A DNA stretch of 64,000 nucleotides from contig JAJDYE010000014.1 in assembly GCA_022822905.1 (NCBI GenBank), positions 1 to 64,000 of the forward strand, read 5' to 3'. Source of the DNA: Acidimicrobiia bacterium (GTDB taxonomy: Bacteria; Actinomycetota; Acidimicrobiia; Acidimicrobiales; Bin134). The notes beneath the pieces were generated by a model, which had not been told where the DNA came from, made no database searches, and saw only the letters and a list, made by a program, of their open reading frames with translations. A program made the translations under genes and the position numbers. Shown one piece after another: positions 6,609-15,755 of the stretch; within the stretch, counting starts at the first letter, position 1, and each line of letters begins with the position of its first letter.

Positions 6609-8006
6609 ATGGACGATTTGTTGGACCGCACTGATGCGGTGGGGCTGGCCGATGCCATTCGGGCCGGCGAGGTGTCGGAGGCCGAGGTGCTGGAGGCCAC
6701 CATGGCCCGCATCGACGAGCGCAACCCCGAGCTGAACGCCATCACCACGGTGGTTGAGCCCGAGCCAGCCGCCGACGGGCGGCTGCGGGGGGTGCCGTTC
6801 GCCATCAAGGACCTGCATTTCGCCATGCGGGGCACCGTTACCACCCACGGGTCTCGGTACTTTGCCGACGCCCCGGTAGACGACCACGACGCCGAGGTGG
6901 TGCGCCGCTACCGGGAGGCGGGGCTGGTGCTGGTGGGCCGCACCAACTCGCCCGAGCTCGGCCTTTCCACCACCACCGAGCCCGCCCTGTTCGGCCCCTG
7001 TGCCAACCCGCTCGATGTCTCTCGCAGCGCGGGCGGCTCCAGCGGCGGGGCGTCGTCGTCGGTGGCCTCGGGGATGCTCACGGCGGCCCACGCTTCCGAC
7101 GGGGGCGGCTCCATCCGGATTCCGTCTTCGGCCTGCGGTTTGTTCGGGCTCAAGCCCAGCCGGGGCCGGGTGAGCTTCGGCCCCGACGCCGGGGAGGGGT
7201 GGAGCGGCTACTCCACCACCCACGCCATCACCCGCACCGTGCGAGACAGCGCGGTGATGCTCGACGCCATATCGGGGCTGGCCACCGGCGACCCCTATGT
7301 GGCGCCGACGCCCGACACCACCTTCGAGGCTGCTATGGCGGTGCCGCCGCCCCCGCTGCGGATCGCGGTGTGGGACGGCTCGGCCGACGGCATCGAGATC
7401 GACGAGGTGGCCCGGGGGGCCATCGACACCGCGGTGGCGCTGTGCGAGGAGCTCGGCCACCGCATCGAGGAGGCCGACCTGCCCATACGCCGGGGGATGG
7501 GCGGCCCCCAAGGGGTTATCACCACCTCCAACATCGCCGCGCTGATGGCCCGGCGCGAGGCCGTGTGCGGGCGGCCCCCCGGCGAGGGCGATCTGGAGCC
7601 GCTGGCCGCCTCCATGGTGGCTCGGGGCGCCGACATATCCGGCCCCGACTATGCCCAGGCCGTGCTCGACAGCCACCTGATGGGCCGCAAGATGGGCAAG
7701 TACCACGCCTCGGGGATCGATCTGGTGCTCACCCCCACCCTGGCCCGGGTGCCGCCCCCGCTGGGCGAGCTGATGGCCGACGCCGATGACGTGGCTGCGT
7801 GGGGCGCCCGCCAGGGGGCCTACAGCCCGTTTTGCGCCATGGCCAACGCCACCGGCCAGCCGGCCATGTCGGTGCCCCTGCACTGGGACGACCGGGGTCT
7901 CACCGTGGGCAGCCACTTCATCGCCCCCTACGGCGCCGAGGCCCTGCTGCTTCGGCTGGCCGCCCAGTTGGAGCAGGCCCGCCCGTTCTGGAGCGGACCC
8001 CGCTGA
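6609..8006 (+). CDS. Amidase-signature family amidohydrolase
   Basis: The protein has 465 residues, normal for the family. The Ser-cisSer-Lys triad is visible: Lys in GVPFAIKD, the cis-Ser in SAGGSSGGAS and the nucleophilic Ser in DGGGSIRIPSSACG. The rest follows the family: GLFGLKPSRGRVS and later LTPTLARVPPPLG. It probably hydrolyses an amide or possibly an ester in the cytoplasm. It is not clearly GatA, because no gatB or gatC is adjacent. The start at 6609 (MDDLLDRTDAVGLADAIRAG) is chosen because residues further upstream are only the reverse complement of panB. Confidence 0.9.
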   Translation: MDDLLDRTDAVGLADAIRAGEVSEAEVLEATMARIDERNPELNAITTVVEPEPAADGRLRGVPFAIKDLHFAMRGTVTTHGSRYFADAPVDDHDAEVVRRYREAGLVLVGRTNSPELGLSTTTEPALFGPCANPLDVSRSAGGSSGGASSSVASGMLTAAHASDGGGSIRIPSSACGLFGLKPSRGRVSFGPDAGEGWSGYSTTHAITRTVRDSAVMLDAISGLATGDPYVAPTPDTTFEAAMAVPPPPLRIAVWDGSADGIEIDEVARGAIDTAVALCEELGHRIEEADLPIRRGMGGPQGVITTSNIAALMARREAVCGRPPGEGDLEPLAASMVARGADISGPDYAQAVLDSHLMGRKMGKYHASGIDLVLTPTLARVPPPLGELMADADDVAAWGARQGAYSPFCAMANATGQPAMSVPLHWDDRGLTVGSHFIAPYGAEALLLRLAAQLEQARPFWSGPR

Positions 8007-8060
8007 TCCAGAGGCACCCGCCAAGGGCGATCAGCAGGGTCGCCGAATTACTTGGTTAGT

Positions 8061-8456
8061 TCAGCGGGGTTGCAGCACGTAGCTCCGCAGGAGGTGGTTC
8101 CAGCGGCAGTCGGGGCACACCTCCACCTCGTAGCAGGTGAACCGGCCCTTGCGCCGGGCCAGCTTGGCGATCTCCGCCGCGTAGCTGATGCAGCGGCCGT
8201 GGGCCGGCAGCCGGGGGCCGAACACGTACGACACCAGGGCCAGCTCGTCTCCGTGGCACACCGGGCACGGCTCGCCGGCGGGGGTGCCCACCTCCCGACC
8301 GGCCCGCACCAGCTCCGGGTGGGCGTCGCACACGTCGTCGGCCATTCGGGTGCCGCTCAAGATCCGCTGGAGCACATGGGCTCGCACCAGCCGGTAGTCC
8401 ACCGTGGAGGCGGGCTCGGGGTGAACCCCTACTGCTGCGGCCATTGAGTCGGCCAT
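8061..8456 (-). CDS. DUF5318 zinc-ribbon-like protein
   Basis: The protein has 131 residues starting MADSMAAAVG; the ATG at 8444 is an alternative. The body matches actinobacterial DUF5318 proteins (I recognise it as resembling mycobacterial Rv0049): VDYRLVRAHVLQRILSG, VCDAHPELVRAGREVG, CPVC, LVSYVFGP, and the tail YEVEVCPDCRWNHLLRSYVL. The CPVC and CPDC pairs suggest one zinc site. The function of the family is unknown. In mycobacteria the homologue also lies close to rpsF-ssb-rpsR-rplI, so the neighbourhood is conserved. Confidence 0.85.
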   Translation of the reverse strand: MADSMAAAVGVHPEPASTVDYRLVRAHVLQRILSGTRMADDVCDAHPELVRAGREVGTPAGEPCPVCHGDELALVSYVFGPRLPAHGRCISYAAEIAKLARRKGRFTCYEVEVCPDCRWNHLLRSYVLQPR

Positions 8457-8596
8457 GGCGACAGAGTAACCACATCTGTCAAGCCGGTGGTCGCTCAAAG
8501 GGCCGACACCACTTGGCGGTTTTCCGCTAAAATCCGGCGGCTTTGCCCTTGCTGCGGCAAGGCTCTGTGTCACCGTCGGCCGCTACTCTGACCTCC

Positions 8597-11014
8597 ATGA
8601 GCGGCGCCCTCGACGGGATCAGGGTCCTCGATTTGTCCACCCGGATAGCCGAGGCCACCGGGAAGACTCTGGCCGACTTGGGGGCGGAGGTGGTCAAGGT
8701 GGAGCCCCCCGGCGGGTGCGACGCCCGCACCACGCCGCCGTTCGCCGCCGACGGCCGCTCGCTGTTCTGGGAGGCGTGGGGCCTGGGCAAGCACAGCGTG
8801 GTGTGCGACATAGACACCCCCGAGGGCCAGGGGGAGCTGCGGGCCCTGGCGGCCGGCGCCGATGTTCTGGTGGAGTCGTTCGCCCCCGGTCTCCTGGCCG
8901 AGCGGGGCCTCGGCCCCGACGATCTGGCCGCAGTCAACCCCGGGTTGGTGTACGTATCGGTGACCTCGTTCGGCATCGGCACCCCCGACGCTGCCGTGCC
9001 CATGACCGATCTCACCCTGTCGGCCGCCGGCGGGCTGTTGGGCATGCAGGGCGACCACGACCGGGTGCCCACCCCGGTGGGCTATCCCGAGACGTCGTTC
9101 CTTGGGGCGATGCAGGCCGCCGCCGACGCGGTGATGGCGCTGTGCGAGCGCGACCGCAGCGGCCTGGGCCAGCACCTCGACAGCTCCATCCAGGCCGCAG
9201 TGATGTGGTCGCTGATGTCCATCACCAGCTACGCCGCATTGGGCCAGGACTTCCCCGGCCGGGGCGACGACCGGGCCCAGGTGACCCATCCCGAGATCGT
9301 TCCCGGCGTGCGCATGCCGTTCATAGAGCCCTGCGCCGACGGTTTCGTGGGCATGACCCTGGTGCTGGGCGAGCAGGGCAACCGGGGCATGAAGTCGCTC
9401 ATGGCCTGGGTGATCGCCGAGGGCGCCCTCGACGAAGATCTGTGCGAGGTGGACTGGGAGCGCTACTTGGAGCTGTTGGGCGACGAGACCCTGGCGCCGG
9501 CCGACGCCAATCGGGCCTTGGGCCAGATGCTGGAGTTCATCAAGACCAAGACGCAGGCCGAGATCCAAGAACACGCCGTGGCCGGCAAGATGCTGGTGGC
9601 CCCCTGCTACACCTCCGCCTATCTGGCCGCCGACCCCCAGCTGGCCGCCCGCGACTTCTGGGTGGAGGTCGACGGAGCCACCCATGCCGGGCCGTTCGCC
9701 CGCCTGTCGGCCACCCCCATCGCCTACCGCCATCCGGCGCCCGCCCTGGGCCAGCACCAAGAGCTGCTGGGGGGTCTCGACCCCGTTGGTGAGCCAAAAG
9801 CCCCCAGCCGGGTGTGGGCGGAGCCCCGGGGGGCACTGTTCGAGGGCCTGAAGGTGGCCGACCTGTCGTGGATCGCGGCGGGGCCGCTCATCTCCAAAGA
9901 CCTGGCCAACCTGGGGGCCACCGTGGTGCGGGTGGAGACCGAGGCTCGCCTCGACACCCTGCGCTGGATCCCCCCGCACCTGCCCCATGCCTCGCCCATG
10001 AGCGCCGGGCATCCCATGGCCAACATGAACCAGTCGAAGCTGGGCCTGGGGCTCAACTTCACCGTTCCCGAGGCCACCGCGGTGATCGATCGGATGATCG
10101 AGTGGGCCGACGTGGTGGTGGAGAACTACACCCCCGGCACTGCCGATCGCCTGGGCTTCGGCTACGAGCACGTGGCGGCCCTCAACCCCGCAGCAGTGAT
10201 GCTCTCAAGCTGCATGCGGGGCCAAACCGGCCCGGAGGCCCACCACACCGGCTTCGGCCTCCACGGGGCCTGCCTGGGGGGCTTCGCCGCCATCACCGGC
10301 TGGCCCGACCGGGCGCCCAACGCTCCCTGGGGGGCCTACACCGACTTCATCTCCCCCCGGTATGCCCTCTCTGCTCTGGGCGCCGCGCTTCACCATCGCA
10401 ACCGCACCGGCCAGGGCCAGTACATAGACCTGTCTCAGATAGAGGCCTCCATCCACTTCTTGGCCCCGCTAGTGCTGGAGTACCGCGACAGCGGCCGGGT
10501 GCGCACCCAGGCCGGGCTGAGCTCCGAGCGGGCCGCCCCCCACGGCGTGTACCGCACCGCGGGCATCGAGCGGTTCTGCGCCGTTGCGGTGGAGACCGAC
10601 GAGCAGTGGGAAGCGCTGGGCTCGGTGGTGCCCGACCTGAGCCGGGTGGGAGACCGGTGGGCCGAGACGGCGTCCGCCGATGAGACCCTGGCCGAGTGGT
10701 TCGCCCCCCGCGACGGCTTCGAAGCCGCCCAGGAGCTGCGGGCTGCGGGCGTGCCCGCCTATGTGGCCCTGCGGGCCAGCGACTTCTACGCCGACCCCAA
10801 CCTGGTGGCCCGGGAGTTCTTCATCGAGCTCGACCACGGCGCCATAGGCACCATGACTTTCGACGGCCCCGTGACCCTGTTCTCCGCCACCCCCGCCCGC
10901 CCGTGGCGGGCCGGTCCCATGGTGGGCGAGCACACCCAGCAGGTGATGTCGGAGGTCCTCGGCTTCTCCAACGAAGAGATCACCGCCCTGGCCGCCACCG
11001 GCGCGCTCACCTAG
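8597..11014 (+). CDS. Fused double-domain CaiB/BaiF (type III) CoA transferase
   Basis: The protein has 805 residues, about twice the family norm, and contains two complete CoA-transferase modules. Module one (residues 3-400) has IRVLDLSTRIAEATGKTLADLGAEVVKVE, VLVESFAPG and LVYVSVTSFG. Module two (residues 415-800) has LKVADLSWIAAGPLISKDLANLGATVVRVE, VVENYTPGTADRLG and AAVMLSSCMRGQTGP. Such enzymes move CoA between acyl acids. One polypeptide could form a pseudo-dimer, as type III enzymes are interlocked dimers. The downstream gene is 34 bp away on the same strand, so the two are probably co-transcribed. The substrate cannot be told. Confidence 0.92.
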   Translation: MSGALDGIRVLDLSTRIAEATGKTLADLGAEVVKVEPPGGCDARTTPPFAADGRSLFWEAWGLGKHSVVCDIDTPEGQGELRALAAGADVLVESFAPGLLAERGLGPDDLAAVNPGLVYVSVTSFGIGTPDAAVPMTDLTLSAAGGLLGMQGDHDRVPTPVGYPETSFLGAMQAAADAVMALCERDRSGLGQHLDSSIQAAVMWSLMSITSYAALGQDFPGRGDDRAQVTHPEIVPGVRMPFIEPCADGFVGMTLVLGEQGNRGMKSLMAWVIAEGALDEDLCEVDWERYLELLGDETLAPADANRALGQMLEFIKTKTQAEIQEHAVAGKMLVAPCYTSAYLAADPQLAARDFWVEVDGATHAGPFARLSATPIAYRHPAPALGQHQELLGGLDPVGEPKAPSRVWAEPRGALFEGLKVADLSWIAAGPLISKDLANLGATVVRVETEARLDTLRWIPPHLPHASPMSAGHPMANMNQSKLGLGLNFTVPEATAVIDRMIEWADVVVENYTPGTADRLGFGYEHVAALNPAAVMLSSCMRGQTGPEAHHTGFGLHGACLGGFAAITGWPDRAPNAPWGAYTDFISPRYALSALGAALHHRNRTGQGQYIDLSQIEASIHFLAPLVLEYRDSGRVRTQAGLSSERAAPHGVYRTAGIERFCAVAVETDEQWEALGSVVPDLSRVGDRWAETASADETLAEWFAPRDGFEAAQELRAAGVPAYVALRASDFYADPNLVAREFFIELDHGAIGTMTFDGPVTLFSATPARPWRAGPMVGEHTQQVMSEVLGFSNEEITALAATGALT

Positions 11015-11048
11015 CAGACATCGAGATGACCACCTCAAGGAGGTGCCC

Positions 11049-11924
11049 ATGACAACGAGCGAGCCTGATCGGACCCCGGCCGACCGGTCGGTGTATGAGC
11101 GTTTGGCGCTGCATCTGCCCAACGACATCGGCATCGGCAGCGCGCTCATAACCATGGTGGAGCCCCACGAGGGCCAGGAATACGACTACAACCGCTGGTA
11201 CGAAGACGACCACTTCTTCTCCGGGGCCATGCACGGCCCCTGGGTGTACGCCGGACGGCGCTGGGTGGCCCCTAGGGCGCTGCGGGATCTGCGCCCCGCC
11301 GTCAACGAGCCGGCGTTCGAGCCTCCCGACGCCGGCTGCTACATCTCGCTGTACTGGAGCACGCCGGGCCACGAGGACGACACCGAGCGGTGGAGCTTTC
11401 TGGCCATGGCCGAGGCCCTCATGCCCCACGGCCGGGGCTTCCCCCAGCGAGATCACGTGTACACCGCCTTCCACCACTACCGCTTCGGCGTGGTGCGCCC
11501 CGGCAGCGGCCCCATGAAGCCCCATCTGGCCCTGAACCACCCCTTCGCCGGCCTGGTGGTGGAGGTGGTGGACGCCGCCGACGTGTCGGATCAGGAGGCC
11601 CTCGAGCAGTGGCTGGCCAACGACCACCTGCCCTCAGTGCTGCTGGGCTCGCCCGCGGTGATGTGTCTGGCCTTCGCCCCCCGGGAGTTTGCCCAGGGCC
11701 GCATCGAGGAGCCCGGCACCCCGCCGGTGGCCCCCACCGCCAAGGTGGGCCAGCGCCTGTGCCTGCTGTGGTTCTTGGAGCAAGACCCCGCCGACGTGTT
11801 CCCCGAGGCCTTCGCCGCCCACCACAACGCCTTGGCCGCCCACCCCAAGGCCTCCCTCGCCCTGTCGGCCCCCTTCATCCCCACCATCCCCGGCACCGAC
11901 ACCTACGTAGACCAACTCCGCTAA
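11049..11924 (+). CDS. EthD-like alpha/beta-barrel protein of unknown function
   Basis: The protein has 291 residues from the ATG at 11049, with AAGGAGG five bases upstream; a GTG six bases earlier has worse spacing. Residues 43-65 contain YDYNRWYEDDHFFSGAM, and a second region near residue 185 has LEQWLANDHLPSVLLG. Both resemble the NxWyxxxHxP pattern of dimeric alpha/beta-barrel (EthD/ABM) domains, so the protein may be an internal two-domain barrel. It follows the double CoA transferase closely and probably acts in the same pathway. No enzyme activity can be assigned. Confidence 0.55.
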   Translation: MTTSEPDRTPADRSVYERLALHLPNDIGIGSALITMVEPHEGQEYDYNRWYEDDHFFSGAMHGPWVYAGRRWVAPRALRDLRPAVNEPAFEPPDAGCYISLYWSTPGHEDDTERWSFLAMAEALMPHGRGFPQRDHVYTAFHHYRFGVVRPGSGPMKPHLALNHPFAGLVVEVVDAADVSDQEALEQWLANDHLPSVLLGSPAVMCLAFAPREFAQGRIEEPGTPPVAPTAKVGQRLCLLWFLEQDPADVFPEAFAAHHNALAAHPKASLALSAPFIPTIPGTDTYVDQLR

Positions 11925-11946
11925 CCAGGGGAAACCTCGCGGTACA

Positions 11947-11980
11947 TACTAAATTTACATGAATTAGGATCAACTAGTAG
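11947..11980 (-). repeat. AT-rich flanking repeat, copy 1 (downstream of fic)
   Basis: The 34 bases starting TACTAAATTTACATG match 25 of 34 positions, ungapped and in the same orientation, with 13401-13434 on the other side of fic. The overlapping palindrome CAACTA-G-TAGTTG lies at 11971-11983. Confidence 0.6.
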
Positions 11981-11999
11981 TTGGAATTGCGAGCATCCC

Positions 12000-13367
12000 T
12001 CAAGCCTGCTGCTTTGTCGACTCAACGAGTGCGTGAAGCCTGTTCTCGAAGTCGCTAGCCGCGTGGAATTCGAATTTGTTTCCCACCTTGATCTTGGAGA
12101 GGAGGCCGAGTTCAGAGAGTGCAAGTAAGTCAGTTCGAGCCGACTGGTACACCACCCGATGGAGTTGTGCTTGTCCACGAATGGTGAATGTCTTGTACGG
12201 GTCATTCAAGGCATCGCTGATGATTGAGAGTTGGCGGTTGTTGAGTCCTGAGACGTTGTGCAGAAGTTGCTTTGTCTCGGCGACCTCTGCTGTCTTGCGG
12301 GTCAGGTATCCTCGCAGGCTTTCGATGGCTTGTTCGATCACCTCGAGTTGGTAGATCACGAAGTAGGTGGCGTCGTTGTTGTCGGTCTCTGCCTTCAGGT
12401 ATGCCTTCTTGTACTGCCCGGGTGCTTCGCGCAGGATGGCGGAAATGGAAATGTACTGGGCCAGCCAGTATCCGGATCGCAGCATCGACCAATAGAACAG
12501 CGCCCGAGCGGTTCGCCCATTGCCGTCCACGAACGGGTGGTCATAACCCATCCAGAAGTGGATGAGGATGGCCCTGACCACGGGGTGCAGGAATCCCTCA
12601 GTGCTGTCGCCGTTGGCAAATTCGCAGAGCTTTGCTAACCGTTCAGGCAATTCCTCGGCGGGCGGTGGACGGTGCAGCACTGTTTCATCGTGGTCAACGA
12701 CAAATACCCGATCTTCTCCAGGTCTTTGAAGGCGGCCGGCATCGGACTCGTCATCGAGCGTGCCGTCGGCGACAATGCGGTGCAGTTCCAACACATCTTT
12801 TGGAGTCAACGGCCTGTCTTCTCGGGCCAGTTGCTCGGCTGCCACCATCGCATTGAAGTTGTTGGAGATCATACGTTCTCCGTGGGTCCTGGGTGCCCGT
12901 TTTGTCCGCAACATTTCCTTGGCGACTCGTCGTGTCGTCGCGGCGCCTTCCAGAAGGCTGGAGGTGATTGCTTCTTCTATGAGCGAGGAGACCAGATAAC
13001 GGTCGCTTGACCCAATATTGATGATCGCATTATCGATTTGGATCTGGCCGCTGGCGTACTGGTCGATGTGGTGGACCAGTTCTTGGATCAAGTCGATGTT
13101 GGAAAACCGGAATGATTCCCCGTTGACGTTGGTCAAGGGCAGCGGGCGAGAAACTGTAAGTCGGCTGTAGGCAGTTCCCAGCCACCATTCGTCGAGAGTG
13201 AGGCCTTCGGGTGGGTCCCGGTGTCGCATTTCATCCCAGTGCAAGTATCGACCCTTGGGATCCAGTGCTTGTCCTGTCGTCATCACCTCAAGCAGGCGCG
13301 GTGGGCTTTCCTCCGAAATCCTTGAGGCGAGTTCATGCAAATTTGGTGGTGGGAGCACCTTTGCCAC
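12000..13367 (-). CDS. Fic family protein (AMPylase), class II
   Basis: The protein has 455 residues. The Fic core motif HPFVDGNGRTAR lies at residues 277-288, with the catalytic His at 277. The self-inhibitory helix motif SxxxEG is at residues 136-141 (SSLLEG), upstream of the Fic core, which makes it class II. The flap region is around residues 220-235. The C-terminus (residues 370-450) resembles a winged-helix domain (LSIISDALN, RTDLLALSELGLLSKIK), as in many Fic proteins of this group. Such enzymes transfer AMP to target proteins. No antitoxin gene is adjacent. The gene is AT-richer than its neighbours and bracketed by direct repeats, so it was probably acquired. Confidence 0.93.
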   Translation of the reverse strand: MAKVLPPPNLHELASRISEESPPRLLEVMTTGQALDPKGRYLHWDEMRHRDPPEGLTLDEWWLGTAYSRLTVSRPLPLTNVNGESFRFSNIDLIQELVHHIDQYASGQIQIDNAIINIGSSDRYLVSSLIEEAITSSLLEGAATTRRVAKEMLRTKRAPRTHGERMISNNFNAMVAAEQLAREDRPLTPKDVLELHRIVADGTLDDESDAGRLQRPGEDRVFVVDHDETVLHRPPPAEELPERLAKLCEFANGDSTEGFLHPVVRAILIHFWMGYDHPFVDGNGRTARALFYWSMLRSGYWLAQYISISAILREAPGQYKKAYLKAETDNNDATYFVIYQLEVIEQAIESLRGYLTRKTAEVAETKQLLHNVSGLNNRQLSIISDALNDPYKTFTIRGQAQLHRVVYQSARTDLLALSELGLLSKIKVGNKFEFHAASDFENRLHALVESTKQQA

Positions 13368-13400
13368 GGCATCAGTCTAGAGTCACCGTATCCCGATTAC

Positions 13401-13434
13401 TACTAATTTGATATCGATTAGTAGCAATTAGTAC
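13401..13434 (-). promoter_or_regulatory. Flanking repeat copy 2 with inverted half-sites upstream of fic
   Basis: TACTAAT at 13401 and ATTAGTA at 13417 are exact inverse complements, and a further ATTAGTA lies at 13427. The block begins 33 bases before the fic start, where an operator or promoter would be. The same 34-base block also recurs on the far side of fic, so it may alternatively be a recombination footprint. Confidence 0.55.
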
Positions 13435-13508
13435 TTCATGGTTGTCGTTTGCAGAACTGAAGGTACCGGGTGCGGTCCTAATCGCACCCTACAACTACCA
13501 TCCTTCGC

Positions 13509-15719
13509 GTGACTGTGGAGACCCATTACCGGACCTGTCCGCTGTGCGAGGCGATGTGCGGGTTGGAGATAAAGACCGAGGGCACCAAGGTTCTGCCCCC
13601 GATTCGGGCCGACCGCGAGGACGTGTGGAGCAAGGGCTTCATCTGCCCCAAGGGCACCACGCTGGGCCACCTGCACGAGGATCCCGACCGGGTGCGGGTG
13701 CCGCTGGTGAAAGACGAGAACGGCACCTTCCAGGAGGCCACCTGGGAGGAGGCCTACGCCCGCTGCGAGGAGCTGCTCCACGGCGTGTGCAACAAGTACG
13801 GCGTGGAGTCGATGACCTACTACGTGGGCAACCCCGCCGCCCACAACTTCTCCATCAGTCGCTACGTGGGCGCGCTGGTACTCCAGTCGGGCGTGGAGAT
13901 GGGCTACTCGGCGGGCACCGTGGACCAGTGGCCCAAGAACGTGTCGTCGCAGTGCATGTACGGCAACGCCTGGACCTTCCCCACCCCCGACATCATGCGC
14001 ACCCAGTATCTGGTGGTGATGGGGGCCAACCCCCACGCCTCCCAGGGCAGCCTTTTGGCCTGCCCCGACGTTTTGGGCGAGATGGACAAGATCCGCGAGC
14101 GGGGCGGCAAGTGCGTGGTGATCGACCCCCGTCGCACCGGCACCTGCGACCACGCCGACGAGTGGGTGCCCATCACGCCGGGCACCGACGCCGCCTTCTT
14201 GCTGGCCCTGTGCCACGTGCTGTTCGACGAGGGCTTGGTGGAGCTGGGCACCATGGCCGGCCATGTGAACGGCCTCGACGAGGTGCGGGAACTGGTGGCC
14301 GACTGGACGCCTGAGATGGTGGCCGAGACCACCCAGGTGCCGGCCGAGACCACCCGGCGGCTGGCCCGGGAGATCGCCGCGGCCGACAGCGCGTGTGTGT
14401 ACGGACGCATCGGATTGTGCAACCAGGAGTTCGGCACGCTGGCCTCCTGGCTCATCGACGTGGTGAACCTGCTCACCGCCAACTTCGACGTGGCCGGCGG
14501 GATGATGTTCGGCAACCCCATCGCCCCGGCCATGACCACCCTCAACTTCGAGGCGCCCAAGGAGCCCGAGTTCGGCCGCTGGCACAGCCGGGTGCGCGGC
14601 GCCCCCGAGGTGCTGGGCCAGGTGCCGGTGTCGTGCCTCTCCGAGGAGATCATGACCCCGGGCGAGGGCCAGATAAAGGCCCTGGTGGTGATCGCCGGCA
14701 ACCCGGTGATCAGCTCGCCCGAGGCCGGCCGCCTCGATGAGGCGCTGCCCATGCTCGACGCCATGATCTGCATCGACAACTGGGTGAACGCCACCACCCG
14801 CCACGCCGATGTGATCCTGCCGGGGCTGTCGCCGCTGGAGCAGCCCCACTGGGACGAGATGATCTGGTCGTGGGCGGCTCGCACCGCGGGCAACTGGTCG
14901 GAGCGCATCTTCGACTACGGCGACCGCCCCGACGAGTGGGAGGTGCTTGTGCGGGTGGGCGCTTTGATGGGCGGCCAATCCAACGACGAGATCGACGAGA
15001 AAGCCGTTGACGACGGATTCTTCGCCGGGCTGTGCATGTTCTTCGGGCTCGATCCCGAGCACGTTCTGTCGCACTACGACATTGCGGGCCCCGAGCGGAT
15101 GACCGACTTCATGATCCGGGTGGGCCATCGCGGCGACCGCTACGGCGAGAACCCCGGCGGGCTCACCCTCCAGGACTTCAAGGACAACCCCCACGGCCTC
15201 GACTTCGGTCCGATGGTGCCCCGGGTGCCGGAGATCCTCCACACCCCGTCGGGCAAGATCGAGATGGCCCCGCCCTACATCACCGCCGACGTGGGCCGGC
15301 TCCACCGCCGTCTGGGCCGCGACGACGGGATGGTGCTGGTGAGCCGCCGCCACGTGCGCTCCAACAACTCCTGGATGCACAACGTGAAGGTGCTGGTTAA
15401 GGGCAAGGACCGCTGCACGCTGCTGGTACACCCCGACGACGCCCAGGGGATGGGACTGCTCGACGGGGCCGCGGCCCGGGTGAGCACGGAGATCGGCAGC
15501 ATCGAGGTGCCGGTGGAGGTGAGCGACGAGATGATGCCCGGCGTGGTGTGCCTGCCCCACGGCTGGGGCCACAACCTCGACGGCGTGCAGCTCTCGGTGG
15601 CCAAGGAGTTCGCCGGGGTCAACAACAACCTGTTGGCCCCCGGCGAGCTGGTGGACGAGATCTCCGGCAACGCCATCGTGAACGGCATCAAGGTGGAAGT
15701 CGTCCCCGTCCCCGCCTGA
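13509..15719 (+). CDS. Molybdopterin-dependent oxidoreductase with N-terminal [4Fe-4S] site
   Basis: The protein has 736 residues from a GTG start. Residues 10-46 hold CxxCxxxC...C (C10, C13, C17, C46), the usual N-terminal iron-sulfur motif of the DMSO-reductase superfamily. Then follow molybdopterin-domain segments such as YLVVMGANPHASQG, IDPRRTGTCDHADEWVPITPGTDAAF and HADVILPGLSPLEQ. A C-terminal dinucleotide-binding domain contains RSNNSWMHN and CLPHGWGHN. It is expected to catalyse an oxidation or hydroxylation with a bis-MGD cofactor. No Tat signal is visible, so it is probably cytoplasmic. Two small genes follow in the same direction. The substrate is unknown. Confidence 0.92.
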   Translation: MTVETHYRTCPLCEAMCGLEIKTEGTKVLPPIRADREDVWSKGFICPKGTTLGHLHEDPDRVRVPLVKDENGTFQEATWEEAYARCEELLHGVCNKYGVESMTYYVGNPAAHNFSISRYVGALVLQSGVEMGYSAGTVDQWPKNVSSQCMYGNAWTFPTPDIMRTQYLVVMGANPHASQGSLLACPDVLGEMDKIRERGGKCVVIDPRRTGTCDHADEWVPITPGTDAAFLLALCHVLFDEGLVELGTMAGHVNGLDEVRELVADWTPEMVAETTQVPAETTRRLAREIAAADSACVYGRIGLCNQEFGTLASWLIDVVNLLTANFDVAGGMMFGNPIAPAMTTLNFEAPKEPEFGRWHSRVRGAPEVLGQVPVSCLSEEIMTPGEGQIKALVVIAGNPVISSPEAGRLDEALPMLDAMICIDNWVNATTRHADVILPGLSPLEQPHWDEMIWSWAARTAGNWSERIFDYGDRPDEWEVLVRVGALMGGQSNDEIDEKAVDDGFFAGLCMFFGLDPEHVLSHYDIAGPERMTDFMIRVGHRGDRYGENPGGLTLQDFKDNPHGLDFGPMVPRVPEILHTPSGKIEMAPPYITADVGRLHRRLGRDDGMVLVSRRHVRSNNSWMHNVKVLVKGKDRCTLLVHPDDAQGMGLLDGAAARVSTEIGSIEVPVEVSDEMMPGVVCLPHGWGHNLDGVQLSVAKEFAGVNNNLLAPGELVDEISGNAIVNGIKVEVVPVPA

Positions 15720-15755
15720 TATCTCGCTGGTTCCGGTAGGTAATCTCAGGCTTCT

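Noticed and set aside
11947..13434. fic flanking repeats as chromosomal dif sites
   Set aside because: They do not resemble the dif core I know, and two copies 1.4 kb apart would not be expected for a chromosome dimer site.
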